A DNA stretch of 64,000 bases from Nemertoderma westbladi (lineage: Eukaryota > Xenacoelomorpha > Nemertodermatida > Nemertodermatidae). This document shows, piece by piece, positions 63,999-64,000 of the stretch; within the stretch, counting starts at the first letter, position 1, and every line of letters begins with the position of its first letter. A program made the position numbers and the translations under genes. Below the pieces are notes generated by a model, which saw only the letters and a list, made by a program, of their open reading frames with translations, was not told the DNA's origin and did no database searches. Location of the stretch: positions 1-64,000 of the forward strand of contig JAUCBJ010006610.1 in NCBI GenBank assembly GCA_032718475.1. Direction: 5' to 3'.

Positions 63999-64000
63999 TC
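63999..64000. other. Window edge inside BEL3 pol
   Basis: The BEL3 pol continues beyond the window towards its protease and gag; nothing more can be read. Confidence 0.3.

Overview
The window reads as metazoan nuclear DNA. It is AT-rich overall, one host gene has phase-matched exons separated by an intron, and most recognisable sequence is degraded retrotransposons. L2/CR1-like LINEs, BEL/Pao LTR elements, a tRNA-derived SINE, foldback elements, and frequent GGCCTA and ACCGGT words fit a marine invertebrate. An echinoderm or another invertebrate deuterostome is my guess, but nothing here fixes the phylum.

Layout. 1-4.9 kb: AT-rich sequence with one tRNA-derived SINE that has a clean target-site duplication, a tRNA-like relic and a hairpin. 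4.9-10.9 kb: a decayed plus-strand LINE (A) split by a minus-strand LINE (B), which carries a PHD finger just upstream of its endonuclease. 11.0-15.8 kb: two neighbouring long-inverted-repeat elements, the second holding an inserted unit with a 68-bp satellite. 16.3-18.8 kb: a ubiquitin-specific protease of the USP31/USP43 type in one uninterrupted reading frame. 18.8-23.6 kb: non-coding sequence with a large AAAGT-type satellite, hairpin MITE-like units and a LINE scrap.

23.6-36.7 kb: a BEL/Pao retroelement arranged LTR, leader ORFs, gag, pol, spacer, ORF3, LTR, followed by a second truncated leader and gag that share the second LTR. Protease and the RT catalytic part are missing and pol has three stops. 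An 866-codon third ORF downstream of pol is intact; it looks like a DEDD-type 3'-5' exonuclease fold joined to tandem zinc knuckles. A longer, decayed relative of that ORF follows a second BEL/Pao integrase at 51.5-58.5 kb. This is the best candidate for something undescribed in the window.

36.7-39.2 kb: two LINE fragments of one family. 41.0-43.7 kb: two exons of a type II transmembrane protein resembling the N-terminus of membrane-associated collagens; the collagenous exons are not in the window. 44.3-50.4 kb: a nearly complete L2-like LINE with both ORFs open and two in-frame coding minisatellites inside ORF2. 59.5-64 kb: a third BEL/Pao pol on the minus strand, cut by the window edge, whose 3' part is duplicated in tandem.

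The two host genes (USP-like and collagen-like) have no visible functional link. The rest is mobile-element biology. All family assignments come from reading motifs, not from searches.
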